Of a stretch of DNA of 64,000 nt, positions 9,074-18,288 are shown one piece after another (positions within the stretch are counted from its first letter, which is position 1; every line of letters begins with the position of its first letter). A program made the position numbers and the translations under genes. The notes below the pieces were generated by a model, which made no database searches, was not told the DNA's origin, and saw nothing but the letters and a program-made list of their open reading frames with translations. Source of the stretch: Neolewinella agarilytica (lineage in GTDB: Bacteria > Bacteroidota > Bacteroidia > Chitinophagales > Saprospiraceae); NCBI RefSeq assembly GCF_900110645.1, contig NZ_FOFB01000005.1, positions 214,177 through 278,176 on the forward strand, in the 5' to 3' direction.

Positions 9074-9943
9074 ATGACAATAAAAAATTACTCCATGAAT
9101 CATTTGCTCCTGACTTTCCTGGGAATCATTGCCTGCACCACCACTGCGGTTTCTCAGGAAGTGAAGCCACCTGAGGGCCGTATAGCGATTGTAGCTGACG
9201 GCAATTCCCCCGATCCGGATGACCTGGGAGCTACAGCTGTCTCCCTCGCTCTATTGCGCGCTGCTGGTCTGGAAGACAGACTGGTGCACTATTCCCATAG
9301 CTGTGACCTGATACGCGGGGCGAGAATATCACAGAGAGCGGAGGTTGAACGACACGCACTTATGCAAGCAAGCTGTGACGTTACTGCAAGGCGCTGGGGA
9401 GGTTTCGATTCCCTTACCTTTTATGATGCGAAATGGCAACTGGAAGCAACGATTAGTGATTTAACTGCAGCGATAAACGCATCTACTGCAAACGATCCGC
9501 TCTGGATAATAGAAGCTGGTGAACCCGATATTATCGGTTTTGCCCTGAAGGCCTCTCAAAAGGAGAAACATCAGTTCGTAAAAGTAGTAACGCATCATCC
9601 TGCTAATGACGACGCCGGTGATTTTTACGAATGGAAACAAATACTGGATTTTGGCGTAGAGGAGGTTCGGATACCAGACCAGAACATTTTGCTAAAAGTA
9701 GATCTCAAGGAATGGGATTGGGCAAAAAATCATCGGGACCCGCGTATTCAACAGATTTGGATTCAGGGGAAAATTGCTGAAGTCGATGATGTGGTTACCT
9801 TTCAAAAAGGGAAATGGGATTGTTCCGATGCTGGAATGGTGCTGTATTGGTTAACGGGGGCGACCAATGGCGGGCTGGCACAGGGTACCGTTGAAGACGT
9901 GAAAGCATTACTGACTGGATATATTGCTCTCCATCCTGAATAG
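9074..9943 (+). CDS. Secreted nucleoside-hydrolase-like (DUF1593-like) protein
   Basis: A secreted protein with the nucleoside-hydrolase fold. After a signal peptide (cleavage near AVSQE) it has an aspartate cluster near the N-terminus (VADGNSPDPDDLGA) that recalls the calcium-binding DxDxxxDD motif of nucleoside hydrolases but is altered, then GEPDIIGFALKAS and a late W-D-C-S-D-A-G-M segment. About 289 residues. Proteins of this kind recur in marine polysaccharide loci, where their real substrate is not known; ribosyl cleavage should not be assumed. The frame could begin with TTG at 9071; ATG at 9074 or 9095 are likelier. It is separated from the GH3 gene by a terminator and converges with GH106. 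Confidence 0.7.
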   Translation: MTIKNYSMNHLLLTFLGIIACTTTAVSQEVKPPEGRIAIVADGNSPDPDDLGATAVSLALLRAAGLEDRLVHYSHSCDLIRGARISQRAEVERHALMQASCDVTARRWGGFDSLTFYDAKWQLEATISDLTAAINASTANDPLWIIEAGEPDIIGFALKASQKEKHQFVKVVTHHPANDDAGDFYEWKQILDFGVEEVRIPDQNILLKVDLKEWDWAKNHRDPRIQQIWIQGKIAEVDDVVTFQKGKWDCSDAGMVLYWLTGATNGGLAQGTVEDVKALLTGYIALHPE

Positions 9944-10015
9944 ACTTCCCAGCGGTCTGATCGTAGTGCCAATGCTCCCCTCCAGACATTGAGCAACGCC
10001 TATGTGCTCATCGCA

Positions 10016-13000
10016 CTACTTCAGCCTTCTTATTTTTGATGCCACAATTTTTACGGGGCCCAGTAAGCCTGAAGGCAAAAGTTCAGAATCTTTATTCCAG
10101 TGTTTGTAACCGGCAAAGGTTACCCGCCCGGTCGGACGGGCGGTACTGTTTAAAAGCCATTCGGGCCATTGTTTTACAAGCGGTCCATTAGCTTCAAAAT
10201 CTTTAGGGAATTGCTCGTCGCCAATTAGTCTGTTGGGCCAAAGATTGGTAATCTTCAGCTCCAGCTTATTGGCACCTTCAACTACGGCATGGTCAATATT
10301 TATCCTGAATGGTGCCTTCCATATTATACCAAGGTTCTTTCCATTTAAAATGACCTCGACGATTTCCTTCACACTACCGAGGTCTAGCTCTAAAGAAGTG
10401 CTTGATTTGAGCAGACCTGCCGGAACGGTAAACTGTTTCTTATAACTTGCTGTACCCGAAAAATAGCGGATGTGCTTGTCTGAAGAGTTGGTCCAGGAAG
10501 ACAGTTCATTAAACACTCTGTTTTCAAAATTTCTATTGGTATCAATAAAACTCACCTCCCATGCTCCGGACATCCGAATTGGCTCTGGTACTGATTTCAC
10601 CTTAAGAGTTTTGGTTTTCCCCCTGGAAGTACGGTAGGTGATTTTTCCGGCCAGAGGTGTTGTCCAACTTACTTTTCCACCTTGGCTGGTAAGTTTTGGT
10701 TCTGCGGTGGGTTGGGTTAAATTTAAGGTGCTTCCGTAAGGTACATATACCGTTTCCCGCTCACCATTGGTAGAATACACGAGACGTAGGACATTATTCT
10801 CATTCGCATCCTTTTCATCAGGAAGGAGGTTGCTGACCGGGATTTCGAATACTCCGGACGCAATCATGGATTTTACTTCCCTGGAAACATCATAGACAGG
10901 ATTGTTAGGAGGTATACCATCCATTCCTCTTTCAAATTTGCCAAATACTGCTTTAAGTATTTCCAGCTTCTCATCCTCAACACCGGTAACTTCAAGGAAC
11001 TCTTTTTCCATGGCGCTTTTTTCCAAAACCAAGCCTCCGGTTTTGTATCTGATCCGCAATTCCTTTTTATAACCGGGAGCCGGGTCACTCGCACTAAGTT
11101 CCCGGTTAGCTGCTATTTTTAATTTGTTGCCCTGGACGCTACTGGCGACTGCTTCTGTAACGTCTACAAGTCCGTCTGGTAAAAATGTCCCGTATTCAGC
11201 CTTGATAACCTTTAAGTTCGGAAGTGGCTCTACTTTTGGATTTTGAAGCTCCATCTCAGCGCTTACAAGGTGTTTAGCTGAAGACACGTTTTGTCTGAAA
11301 ATAACGAATACAGCCCCTTCCTGCTCAAACGGAATGGATACCGTTGTCGTACCATCCTCATTCTGCTGCCATATGGCGGCCATTGTTATTTCTCCGGTTT
11401 CGGCATTCCAGAGTTCCGGCTGTTTTCCCGCCACCCGGAAGCGACAGTTTAGCTCCCGACCTTCCCTGGCCGAGTTTACCACAAAGTAAATATCTGCACC
11501 ATCCTTTTTTCGGTGTATATAATCGACGTGCTCATTACTTCCTTGTTCAACTGAGAAGTCGGGGGGTAATGATCCACTCTTCAGATAGTCAAGGATGGAA
11601 CCTTCTTTTATTAAGTTGTCGCCCCATAACTCTTCTGCCAGCTGCCTGACTTCCTCGTCACACGCAGGGTAATTCTTCAGGCTTGGAGATTTTTGTGGCT
11701 TTGTTCCAAAAATGATGGCTCCACCACCTGCCAGTTCTCTTATTTTCGTGAGTGTTTCCGGTGTAACCCAAGGGGTTGGGGGAAGTACCAGAGCCCGGTA
11801 TCTTTCTCCGGTTGAGGTACAAATCAAACCTTCATTCACAGATAGTGAGCTAATCTTATTTGAGCCGATCACGTCATAATCATATCCCAAAGCCTTTACC
11901 TCCGGCATTAACAGAGCATCATTAGGAGATGATTCACCAGTAAAGACCAATACGTCGGCTACAGACCTCCCTTGTTGCAGCAGAAATTGACCCCGGCCAA
12001 TGTAATCAACGAAGGGTTTTCCTTGATCCCACCAGGTGTTCAAGCGATTAAAGTCAATTCCAAAACGTTGTAAGGTCAAGCCGGGGGCTACATTCCATGG
12101 CTGATGTACGTAACTATGAAATACAAAACGATTAATACCCTGTGCCCAGGCTAAGTCTCCTATAGCTTTAAGCGAACCAGGATGCTGAATCCACCCGCCT
12201 TCAGCAGTAAAGGCTTCAGCTTCAGCAATTGAACTCCCGTTTAACTTAGCAATGGAAGCTACAAATTTTGGGGAGTCGAAAAACGCCAGGTGTCCACTCC
12301 AAAACTCCGACATCACAATGTCTGCCTTTTCGCCAACTTGCATGTTATCGAAAGGCCCCCAATATGGCTCTGCCGAAAAACTCATTCCATATTGATGACT
12401 AAGCTTAGCAATATGCCCGTAATAATTTTTTGCGATTAAATCGCCAATTGTGCGTCGGAAGTCCCAAAGGAACCGCTCTGTTTCTTCTCCGCTTTCAACA
12501 TAGTAACCTGCAAGGGCAGGCAGGTACGCTTGGCAATCGTAGGAACGAAGCTTCTTGAACTCATTGGCAAAGCCTGAAGTCCAGTTTGCTGTACCCACCT
12601 CGTAACTATCAACATGGCAACGGGTGACTACAGTACCGATTAGTGTATCCAGTCGGCTGATAATGGGATTAATGCTTGTTTCCCAGAATAAATCAACCGC
12701 ATGAGCATTCATTTTGTCACATTCTAAGCCTTGTCCACCATCACTGGGAAACCGATTCGTTTCACCCGTTGGGGTATGCCCAATTCTTAATATGACCCAC
12801 TCTCCTTCAGGGGCATCCCACTCTAAGAAACCGTCAGTAGTAAACTTCGCGGTCAAATTGATTATAGTTGATTTCCTGACTATTGCCAGATCACTAACTG
12901 GTTGGTCATCAGGAGCCAGATGATTACGAACTTTACCGGAAAGGCTTTTTGCACTCAAATTATCAATGCGCTCTTCTCCTTTCGGCTTTGGGAAGGCAAG

Positions 13001-13504
13001 TACACTAATGTCTTTGTAGTAGCCGAGTTGCGTTTCTGGTTGCGCTAACCGGCCGTTAAATATTTTACCTCCCTGATGTATTGTTTCAGTATAAACCAGT
13101 TTTTGCATGCCATATTCAGGAGTAATCCCAGGGCCACCGGATGAGGACCAACCAGCACCATTATGAAAGCCAAGTTCAAGCCCCAGGCGCTTAGCCTCCA
13201 AAGCTGTAAAGTTTAGCAGATCCAGCCATTCAGTACTTAAATAGGGCGCAACTCCTCCGGGGTGACCTAAACTGACATTAAAAAGGATGGCTCCTTGAAT
13301 TCCAACCTTTTTCATCGCCTTGAGGTCCTCTGTGATACCCGATTTGGTTACATTTCCGTTTATCCAGAACCAAATGGTGCGGGCTTTTGCCGTTGATGGA
13401 GGATGCTGAAAACCCTGTTGAAGAGATATACTTTGGGCTGCTAATGTGGGTAAAAACAAAATCCCCAGCAAGGCTACTAAAATGGTTTTGCGGAATAGCG
13501 TCAT
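10016..13504 (-). CDS. GH106 family alpha-L-rhamnosidase (copy 1)
   Basis: An inverting enzyme predicted to release L-rhamnose from oligosaccharides. A signal peptide (LPTLAAQS) is followed by the GH106 hallmark LGFHNGAGWSSSGGPG near the N-terminus and the catalytic-barrel glutamate motifs AEPYWGPF (about residue 380), MSEFW (about 400) and EAEAFTAEGGW, then FVFHSYVHQPW, beta-rich domains and a C-terminal galactose-binding-like module (LNGKNLGIIWKAPF, LWPNRLIGDEQFP). The frame extends to 13576, but the ATG at 13504 gives a clean signal peptide. It is the last gene of the rhamnose-catabolic operon, after a 333-bp gap. Unlike the two GH106 paralogues at 40-47 kb it lacks the AAAP tail that comes from the interspersed repeat. 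Confidence 0.92.
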   Translation of the reverse strand: MTLFRKTILVALLGILFLPTLAAQSISLQQGFQHPPSTAKARTIWFWINGNVTKSGITEDLKAMKKVGIQGAILFNVSLGHPGGVAPYLSTEWLDLLNFTALEAKRLGLELGFHNGAGWSSSGGPGITPEYGMQKLVYTETIHQGGKIFNGRLAQPETQLGYYKDISVLAFPKPKGEERIDNLSAKSLSGKVRNHLAPDDQPVSDLAIVRKSTIINLTAKFTTDGFLEWDAPEGEWVILRIGHTPTGETNRFPSDGGQGLECDKMNAHAVDLFWETSINPIISRLDTLIGTVVTRCHVDSYEVGTANWTSGFANEFKKLRSYDCQAYLPALAGYYVESGEETERFLWDFRRTIGDLIAKNYYGHIAKLSHQYGMSFSAEPYWGPFDNMQVGEKADIVMSEFWSGHLAFFDSPKFVASIAKLNGSSIAEAEAFTAEGGWIQHPGSLKAIGDLAWAQGINRFVFHSYVHQPWNVAPGLTLQRFGIDFNRLNTWWDQGKPFVDYIGRGQFLLQQGRSVADVLVFTGESSPNDALLMPEVKALGYDYDVIGSNKISSLSVNEGLICTSTGERYRALVLPPTPWVTPETLTKIRELAGGGAIIFGTKPQKSPSLKNYPACDEEVRQLAEELWGDNLIKEGSILDYLKSGSLPPDFSVEQGSNEHVDYIHRKKDGADIYFVVNSAREGRELNCRFRVAGKQPELWNAETGEITMAAIWQQNEDGTTTVSIPFEQEGAVFVIFRQNVSSAKHLVSAEMELQNPKVEPLPNLKVIKAEYGTFLPDGLVDVTEAVASSVQGNKLKIAANRELSASDPAPGYKKELRIRYKTGGLVLEKSAMEKEFLEVTGVEDEKLEILKAVFGKFERGMDGIPPNNPVYDVSREVKSMIASGVFEIPVSNLLPDEKDANENNVLRLVYSTNGERETVYVPYGSTLNLTQPTAEPKLTSQGGKVSWTTPLAGKITYRTSRGKTKTLKVKSVPEPIRMSGAWEVSFIDTNRNFENRVFNELSSWTNSSDKHIRYFSGTASYKKQFTVPAGLLKSSTSLELDLGSVKEIVEVILNGKNLGIIWKAPFRINIDHAVVEGANKLELKITNLWPNRLIGDEQFPKDFEANGPLVKQWPEWLLNSTARPTGRVTFAGYKHWNKDSELLPSGLLGPVKIVASKIRRLK

Positions 13505-13837
13505 GAACAAGTATTTGTTGCAATTATTTGAACGAGACCATTTGAACTTAGGAAGGATCCTTACGGTCTTCATCAATTATGTATCACTACCGATTCTTTC
13601 AGACAAGTAAGCAGGAACCATTCATTTAGCTTCCTACCCATGGACTATGGACAAAAGACACACCACTGATCATTTGTTAGTACTATTGTCCACTGCCCGA
13701 TTCAGTATACCGAACTAATTGGTGCAAACTTCCTGTCAGGAAACGTCAGTCTCTTCCCTACCCTCTTATATAAAGTACCTACTCGCTAACTTTAAAGCAG
13801 ACAGAATTCGTTAAATCGAACACCCTGAATTCCGGCG
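13505..13837. other. Intergenic gap between transporter and GH106
   Basis: No gene is seen. The gap contains a 13-base palindrome TTCCTGTCAGGAA (13730-13742) and AT-rich stretches that could hold a separate promoter for the GH106 gene. It has no copy of the pentamer operator found upstream of rhaE. Confidence 0.5.
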
Positions 13838-15247
13838 CTAAGCTCGTTGTTGCCACTTCCTGCTGAAAACCAGAAACAGCACGCCACAAAGCAACCAGGC
13901 CGGCAGTGTTACGAAGCTGACAAAAACATCAAATTGCCACGAAAGGAAGTAAAACAGTCCAAAACTGATCGCCCACGCCCAGAAGACAGCCGGGTTAAAT
14001 TGTATACCAGCGAGCTCAGCATAATTTTTCCGGATTCCTGCCTTCTTATGGAAAAAGTGTTCGAACACAATAACGGCGCCAAATGGTGCAAGAATAAAGC
14101 CGTAAAAGCCAACAAACCCGAGTAATTGCATGGCAAATGCGGGGAAAAGGCCAGCTACTGTGGCAAGTGCTCCGGCTACCAAAGTGCCCCACGCTGCAGG
14201 GCTTTTAGGTAACAGGGTCTGAAAAGCAAGACCTGCACGGTAAATTGTAGGGTTTGCTGTAGTCCATCCGGCCAGAACTACGGCAATAATGCCGAACCAC
14301 CCAATCGCATTATAAGCCAGTGGCCCGGGTGCGACCTTAATGTCTCCGCTTGATAGCATATCAAGCCCAGCAGGAGTCTTAAGAAAGGCAGCGAAAAGGA
14401 GCGCTGCAGCAATCCAGGCCATGTAATGACCTACATACATACCCGCTGCAGTCGTCCAGCCAGAACTGGCTTTCTTGGCATATCGAAACACCGAAAGATC
14501 CGACATCCCAACGTGCATGGCCGCATTGGCAAACCAACTCCAGAGAACTACGTGCCAGAAGGTAAACTTGATCTGTCCTCCCATCGGTTGGCCCCCTTCG
14601 CCCCAAATATCCCAAAACTGACTAAAACTGTTGACTCCGAGCTGATTAAGTGCGACTATGCCGCAAACGATAAATGCCAGAACAATGACGGGCGACATCC
14701 AGTTAGCTGCCTTTGAAACAGTGTCATAACCACTGGCGGCAATAAAGGTCGTAACTGCGCCAACGGTGAGTACAATCAAAATATAGGTAATGCCATTGGG
14801 GCCAACATCATCAAGTGCCGGCATTTCCATCCCCAAAGGAATGCCAATGGCTGTAGCCGAAACAGTAAACATAGAACCCGCCAGGAAGCAGAAAAGCACC
14901 CCATTGGCAACGTTATAAAATTTCACCAGGGTCGTTCCACTGATCTTCTCCAACTGGAAGTACAGCGTAAGACGGTTTTTAACTGCAATTTCTGCCGTCA
15001 AAAAACGCCAACAGAGGACGGCAAGAAAATTACCAAGCAGGAGCCCTACAATCAGGTCAAATGCACTAACACCCGCAGTAAGAAATAACGGACCAATCAT
15101 GAATTCAGTACCCGCTGCATGCTCACCTGCATACATGCCCAGGAAGCTCCCCCACCCTTTCCATTTGGATTGTGGAACTGGTTCGCGTTCAAATTCGCCC
15201 CCACCGGGGTTTTCAATAAGAGCTTCTTCGTTAGTCTTTTTTAGCAT
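13838..15247 (-). CDS. NCS1-type (purine-cytosine-permease-like) membrane transporter, candidate rhamnose importer
   Basis: An integral membrane protein of about 12 helices. The cytoplasmic N-terminus is charged; the first helices carry W-G-S-F-L-G-M-Y-A-G-E-H-A-A-G-T-E, a pattern of the NCS1 nucleobase:cation symporter group, and later ones SDLSVFRYAKKASSGW and GWTTANPTIYRAG. NCS1 proteins normally import nucleobases, vitamins or hydantoins with a cation. Here the gene is the fourth in a row with rhaE, rhaI and rhaB and no other inner-membrane sugar permease is visible, so L-rhamnose is the likely cargo; that is inferred from context only. Length 469 is usual for the family. Confidence 0.8.
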   Translation of the reverse strand: MLKKTNEEALIENPGGGEFEREPVPQSKWKGWGSFLGMYAGEHAAGTEFMIGPLFLTAGVSAFDLIVGLLLGNFLAVLCWRFLTAEIAVKNRLTLYFQLEKISGTTLVKFYNVANGVLFCFLAGSMFTVSATAIGIPLGMEMPALDDVGPNGITYILIVLTVGAVTTFIAASGYDTVSKAANWMSPVIVLAFIVCGIVALNQLGVNSFSQFWDIWGEGGQPMGGQIKFTFWHVVLWSWFANAAMHVGMSDLSVFRYAKKASSGWTTAAGMYVGHYMAWIAAALLFAAFLKTPAGLDMLSSGDIKVAPGPLAYNAIGWFGIIAVVLAGWTTANPTIYRAGLAFQTLLPKSPAAWGTLVAGALATVAGLFPAFAMQLLGFVGFYGFILAPFGAVIVFEHFFHKKAGIRKNYAELAGIQFNPAVFWAWAISFGLFYFLSWQFDVFVSFVTLPAWLLCGVLFLVFSRKWQQRA

Positions 15248-15327
15248 GATCGATAGGTTAATAAAAGGAGAACAACTAATTAGTAATCAGATAAATGGGA
15301 TGCACATCCGGCATTTGTATGTAAAAA

Positions 15328-16734
15328 TCAGGATGCCTGCTCGCTGTCAGTCGTAGCAGGTTCCAAAGAAAGAATAAACGGCCGATGCTTTTTCAAGCCG
15401 TAGTTCTTTTTCAAAAACTGTGCGTTGAGCTGCTTGTCGGAAATACAAATTGCAGCACCCAGGGCCGAGCCCAGGGAGGAATTTGTTGTCCGTATCTTGA
15501 ATTCCCGGAAATGATGAGTTAATAGATTGATGTAAACATCGTTGTCGCTAAAGCCCCCATCAACGAAAATTTTCTTTAAAGCCTGTTTACCTGAAGCAGC
15601 ACGAATATTATCGGCTTGCAGCCTGACGAGCTCCTCCAGCAGGTGATGGTACGCATACTCATAACTGGTACCAGGGGGAATCACAGTTTGCTCCGGACCT
15701 TCCGTTATTATTGCTTCAAGGTGGAACCATGGCCTGAAGTCTTCAAGAATATGCTGGTAGGTAGCAATGTTGAATTTCACCTTTTTATGCTCGCTTACTT
15801 CAACCCCAAAATGATCCGCTAGCCGTTGGGTCTGAATTTTATACTCTTCTCCCAGGAATAAGCGGGCAGCCTTTACCGGATTACCATCAATACGCATGTA
15901 GTTGATGCAATTGGCACGCTGGTCTTCAATAGATAAGGCTCCCTCAGCAAAAGGATTCAGGGAAACACTCCAGGTGCCCGTAGAGACCAGAATGAAGGGC
16001 TTACCCTGGCTTCTTATGTAGGGTAAAAGAGCTGCCGAACTGTCGTGAACACCAACCCCGATTTTGATTCGCTTGCCACTAAAGTTCATGTTAATGCTCG
16101 TCTCAGTGGAAACGATTGGTGGAAGTATCCGATGTAATTCTTCTTCGTAAACCCAGTCGTGGTAGTCTTTCTTCCGATAGTCCCATAGCGCAGTATGACA
16201 CCCAATACTGGTATACTCACTTATGGGGATGCCGGTAAAAACGTAACTGAGAAACTGCGGAAGGTGTAGCGAGTACCTGATCTGAGCAAATATTTCCGGT
16301 TTGCGATTCTTGAGCCAGTAGAGCTGCATTCCGGAATTGAGCATCCCTGCATTGTTGGAACCAGTATGGGTGGTAAAGTCTGATTCAGGGCCGAAACGAT
16401 CGTAAAAACCCTCTACCAGGTCCTGAGGCAGCGGTTTATTGTAATTGTAAAGTGGTGTAAGCACATCACCATCCGCATTCAGGTGCACAAAACTGGCACC
16501 GTAGCTGGAAAAGTTGATCGCTTGCACATCAAAGGTTTCTGCTTCCAGAATCCGGTAAAAAACTTCCTGTAGCCAGGTCGTCAGAGCACTAATATCTTCC
16601 GTTGGAAAGCCGTCTTCATCCTCGATCATCGGGAAGGAAACGTACTCCCGATGCACTTCACGTAAGTCCTCGTCGAAGAGGAAGAACTTCTTGTTGGTTC
16701 GGCCGATGTCAAATATGGCAGTTACAGGAAGCAA
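15328..16734 (-). CDS. rhaB: L-rhamnulokinase
   Basis: Phosphorylates L-rhamnulose to L-rhamnulose 1-phosphate with ATP in the cytoplasm. It has the FGGY carbohydrate-kinase plan: the N-terminal phosphate-binding loop FDIGRTNKKFFLFDE, the central DSSAALLPY and STGTWSVSLNPF segments, and the C-terminal nucleotide-site motif VDGGFSDNDVY with a glycine-rich helix (SSLGSALGAA). The 468 residues and the placement directly after rhaI (51 bp) support the assignment over other FGGY kinases such as fuculokinase. Confidence 0.9.
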   Translation of the reverse strand: MLPVTAIFDIGRTNKKFFLFDEDLREVHREYVSFPMIEDEDGFPTEDISALTTWLQEVFYRILEAETFDVQAINFSSYGASFVHLNADGDVLTPLYNYNKPLPQDLVEGFYDRFGPESDFTTHTGSNNAGMLNSGMQLYWLKNRKPEIFAQIRYSLHLPQFLSYVFTGIPISEYTSIGCHTALWDYRKKDYHDWVYEEELHRILPPIVSTETSINMNFSGKRIKIGVGVHDSSAALLPYIRSQGKPFILVSTGTWSVSLNPFAEGALSIEDQRANCINYMRIDGNPVKAARLFLGEEYKIQTQRLADHFGVEVSEHKKVKFNIATYQHILEDFRPWFHLEAIITEGPEQTVIPPGTSYEYAYHHLLEELVRLQADNIRAASGKQALKKIFVDGGFSDNDVYINLLTHHFREFKIRTTNSSLGSALGAAICISDKQLNAQFLKKNYGLKKHRPFILSLEPATTDSEQAS

Positions 16735-16785
16735 TAGATATTGGATTTAGTGATATTGAATCAGTGTGAAGAAATCAAGTGTCAT

Positions 16786-18063
16786 TTAGAGCCCCGTAGC
16801 TACAGTATGCATACCTCTTTCTCTAATCAGATTTTCCCGGACCTTAAGGCTGCGGTAGGCTGCCAGAGGAGAAAGAGCTCCTCCCCTGCTGAGTCGGGCA
16901 CGTTGTAGTAACGGACGGACATCGGTTCGATATGCTTCCTGGAGAATTTCCTGACATTTTACGACATCGTGATTCAATTGGGCTTCGCTGAGGGCAATCT
17001 GGTCTATCAATAGGGCTTTGGCATAGGCTTCCTGGATGGCTTCAAGGCTCTGGATAAGATCCTCCAGGGGGTCTTTAATATTGTGGCTTGCGTCAATCAT
17101 CCAAGCCAGGTTGGGGTTTTCGGGGTTATGGCGCATGCCGTAAACAAGTTCGTTGAAAATCAGGAACAGCGCATAGGGTTTAATACTACCCACGGTCAGG
17201 TCGTCGTCTCCATACTTGCTGTCATTAAAGTGGAACCCACCGAGTTTTCCCTTTGCCATCAGAGTGGCAACTATCTGCTCAATATTAGTATTCGGAAGAT
17301 GATGTCCCAGATCAACCAGAGTGTAAGCTCGGTCTCCGCAAGCGTTAGCGAGCATGAAACTGGTACCCCAATCCATGATCACTGTGCTGTAAAAGTTAGG
17401 TTCGTAGGGTTTATACTCAATCAGAAGACTCCAGTCTTCGGGCAGGGCAGTATAGATTTCCTGGCAACTCTTTTCCGTCTGAGCTAAAGCTTTCTGGAAG
17501 GAGCGCTGACCGGGGAAGCTGGTACCATCAGCCAACCATATTGTAAGACTTTTAGAACCGAGCTTTTCACCAATCCGAACTACCTCCTGGTTGTGCTGGA
17601 CTGCCTGTGCACGGATGGCCTCATCTGTATTGGCCAAAGAGCCATGCTTGTAGCTGTACTTACTTCCTGGTTGGTCTTGAAAAGTATTGGAATTTATCGC
17701 GTCAAAAACGATGCCGTTGCGGTTCGCAATTTGCTTAACGGCAGCATAGTCCTGTGGAGTGTCCCAGGGTATGTGCAAGGAGACGGCGCCAGCGGTTTGC
17801 GTCAGGGCATGAAGAATGCCAACATCATCCATTTTTTGCTCAAGATTTCCTGGTTCTCCGTGAAAGCTAAACCGGCCAAATCGGGTTCCGCCAGCTCCGA
17901 GAGCCCAGCTGGGTACAGCTACTTGAAAATCAGCAAGACTTTTCACCAATGACTCGACGTCTGTACCGGAACGGCTCAATTTATTGGCTAGGTAATTAAA
18001 GTCTGCCTCATGGTCGTTCAGATTGCCGTTTGCGGAAGCTATTTGGTCTTTGGTTAGTTGCAT
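16786..18063 (-). CDS. rhaI: L-rhamnose isomerase
   Basis: Interconverts L-rhamnose and L-rhamnulose using a divalent metal. The sequence is a TIM-barrel sugar isomerase of the Pseudomonas stutzeri/Bacteroidota type rather than the E. coli RhaA type. Motifs include HIPWDTPQDY, WLADGTSFPGQRSF, IEYKPYEPNFY with the metal-ligand glutamate, the HFNDSKYGDDDLTVGS segment and MIDASHNIKDPLEDL. The 425 residues match this type. It lies between rhaE (225-bp gap with a palindromic repeat pair) and rhaB. Confidence 0.93.
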   Translation of the reverse strand: MQLTKDQIASANGNLNDHEADFNYLANKLSRSGTDVESLVKSLADFQVAVPSWALGAGGTRFGRFSFHGEPGNLEQKMDDVGILHALTQTAGAVSLHIPWDTPQDYAAVKQIANRNGIVFDAINSNTFQDQPGSKYSYKHGSLANTDEAIRAQAVQHNQEVVRIGEKLGSKSLTIWLADGTSFPGQRSFQKALAQTEKSCQEIYTALPEDWSLLIEYKPYEPNFYSTVIMDWGTSFMLANACGDRAYTLVDLGHHLPNTNIEQIVATLMAKGKLGGFHFNDSKYGDDDLTVGSIKPYALFLIFNELVYGMRHNPENPNLAWMIDASHNIKDPLEDLIQSLEAIQEAYAKALLIDQIALSEAQLNHDVVKCQEILQEAYRTDVRPLLQRARLSRGGALSPLAAYRSLKVRENLIRERGMHTVATGL

Positions 18064-18144
18064 GATTGAATATTAGCTTATTGGATGAGTTTCGCGTCAG
18101 CTTAGCCCGTCCGATGGGTGGATTATACAAATATCAAAATATTA

Positions 18145-18238
18145 GGCGAGGCCGCAGGTGCAAAGAAGGTTAAAACAGCAGGGGCAAAAGGAAAAAATGC
18201 CTGCTCCCGCTAACTTTTTTTGCACCTGCGGCCCCGCC
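18145..18238. repeat. Inverted pair of the GC-rich interspersed repeat (copies 1 and 2)
   Basis: Copy 1 (plus) starts GGCGAGGCCGCAGGTGCAAA at 18145 and has AGCAGGGG at 18177. Copy 2 (minus) has its core at 18219-18238, which reads GGCGGGGCCGCAGGTGCAAA when inverted, and AGCAGG at 18200-18205 (inverted). Together they make a 94-bp imperfect palindrome between rhaE and rhaI, able to form a long hairpin in the operon mRNA. That could attenuate or stabilise the transcript. Confidence 0.85.
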
Positions 18239-18288
18239 CTGAAAATCAGGAAACTGAGGATAAGTTTACTGGTTCCTTATGTCAGGTT

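Noticed and set aside
9944..10015. Bidirectional terminator between convergent genes
   Set aside because: Only scattered 5-7-base complementarities (GTAGTGC/GCACTAC) far apart and no T-tract; not supportable.
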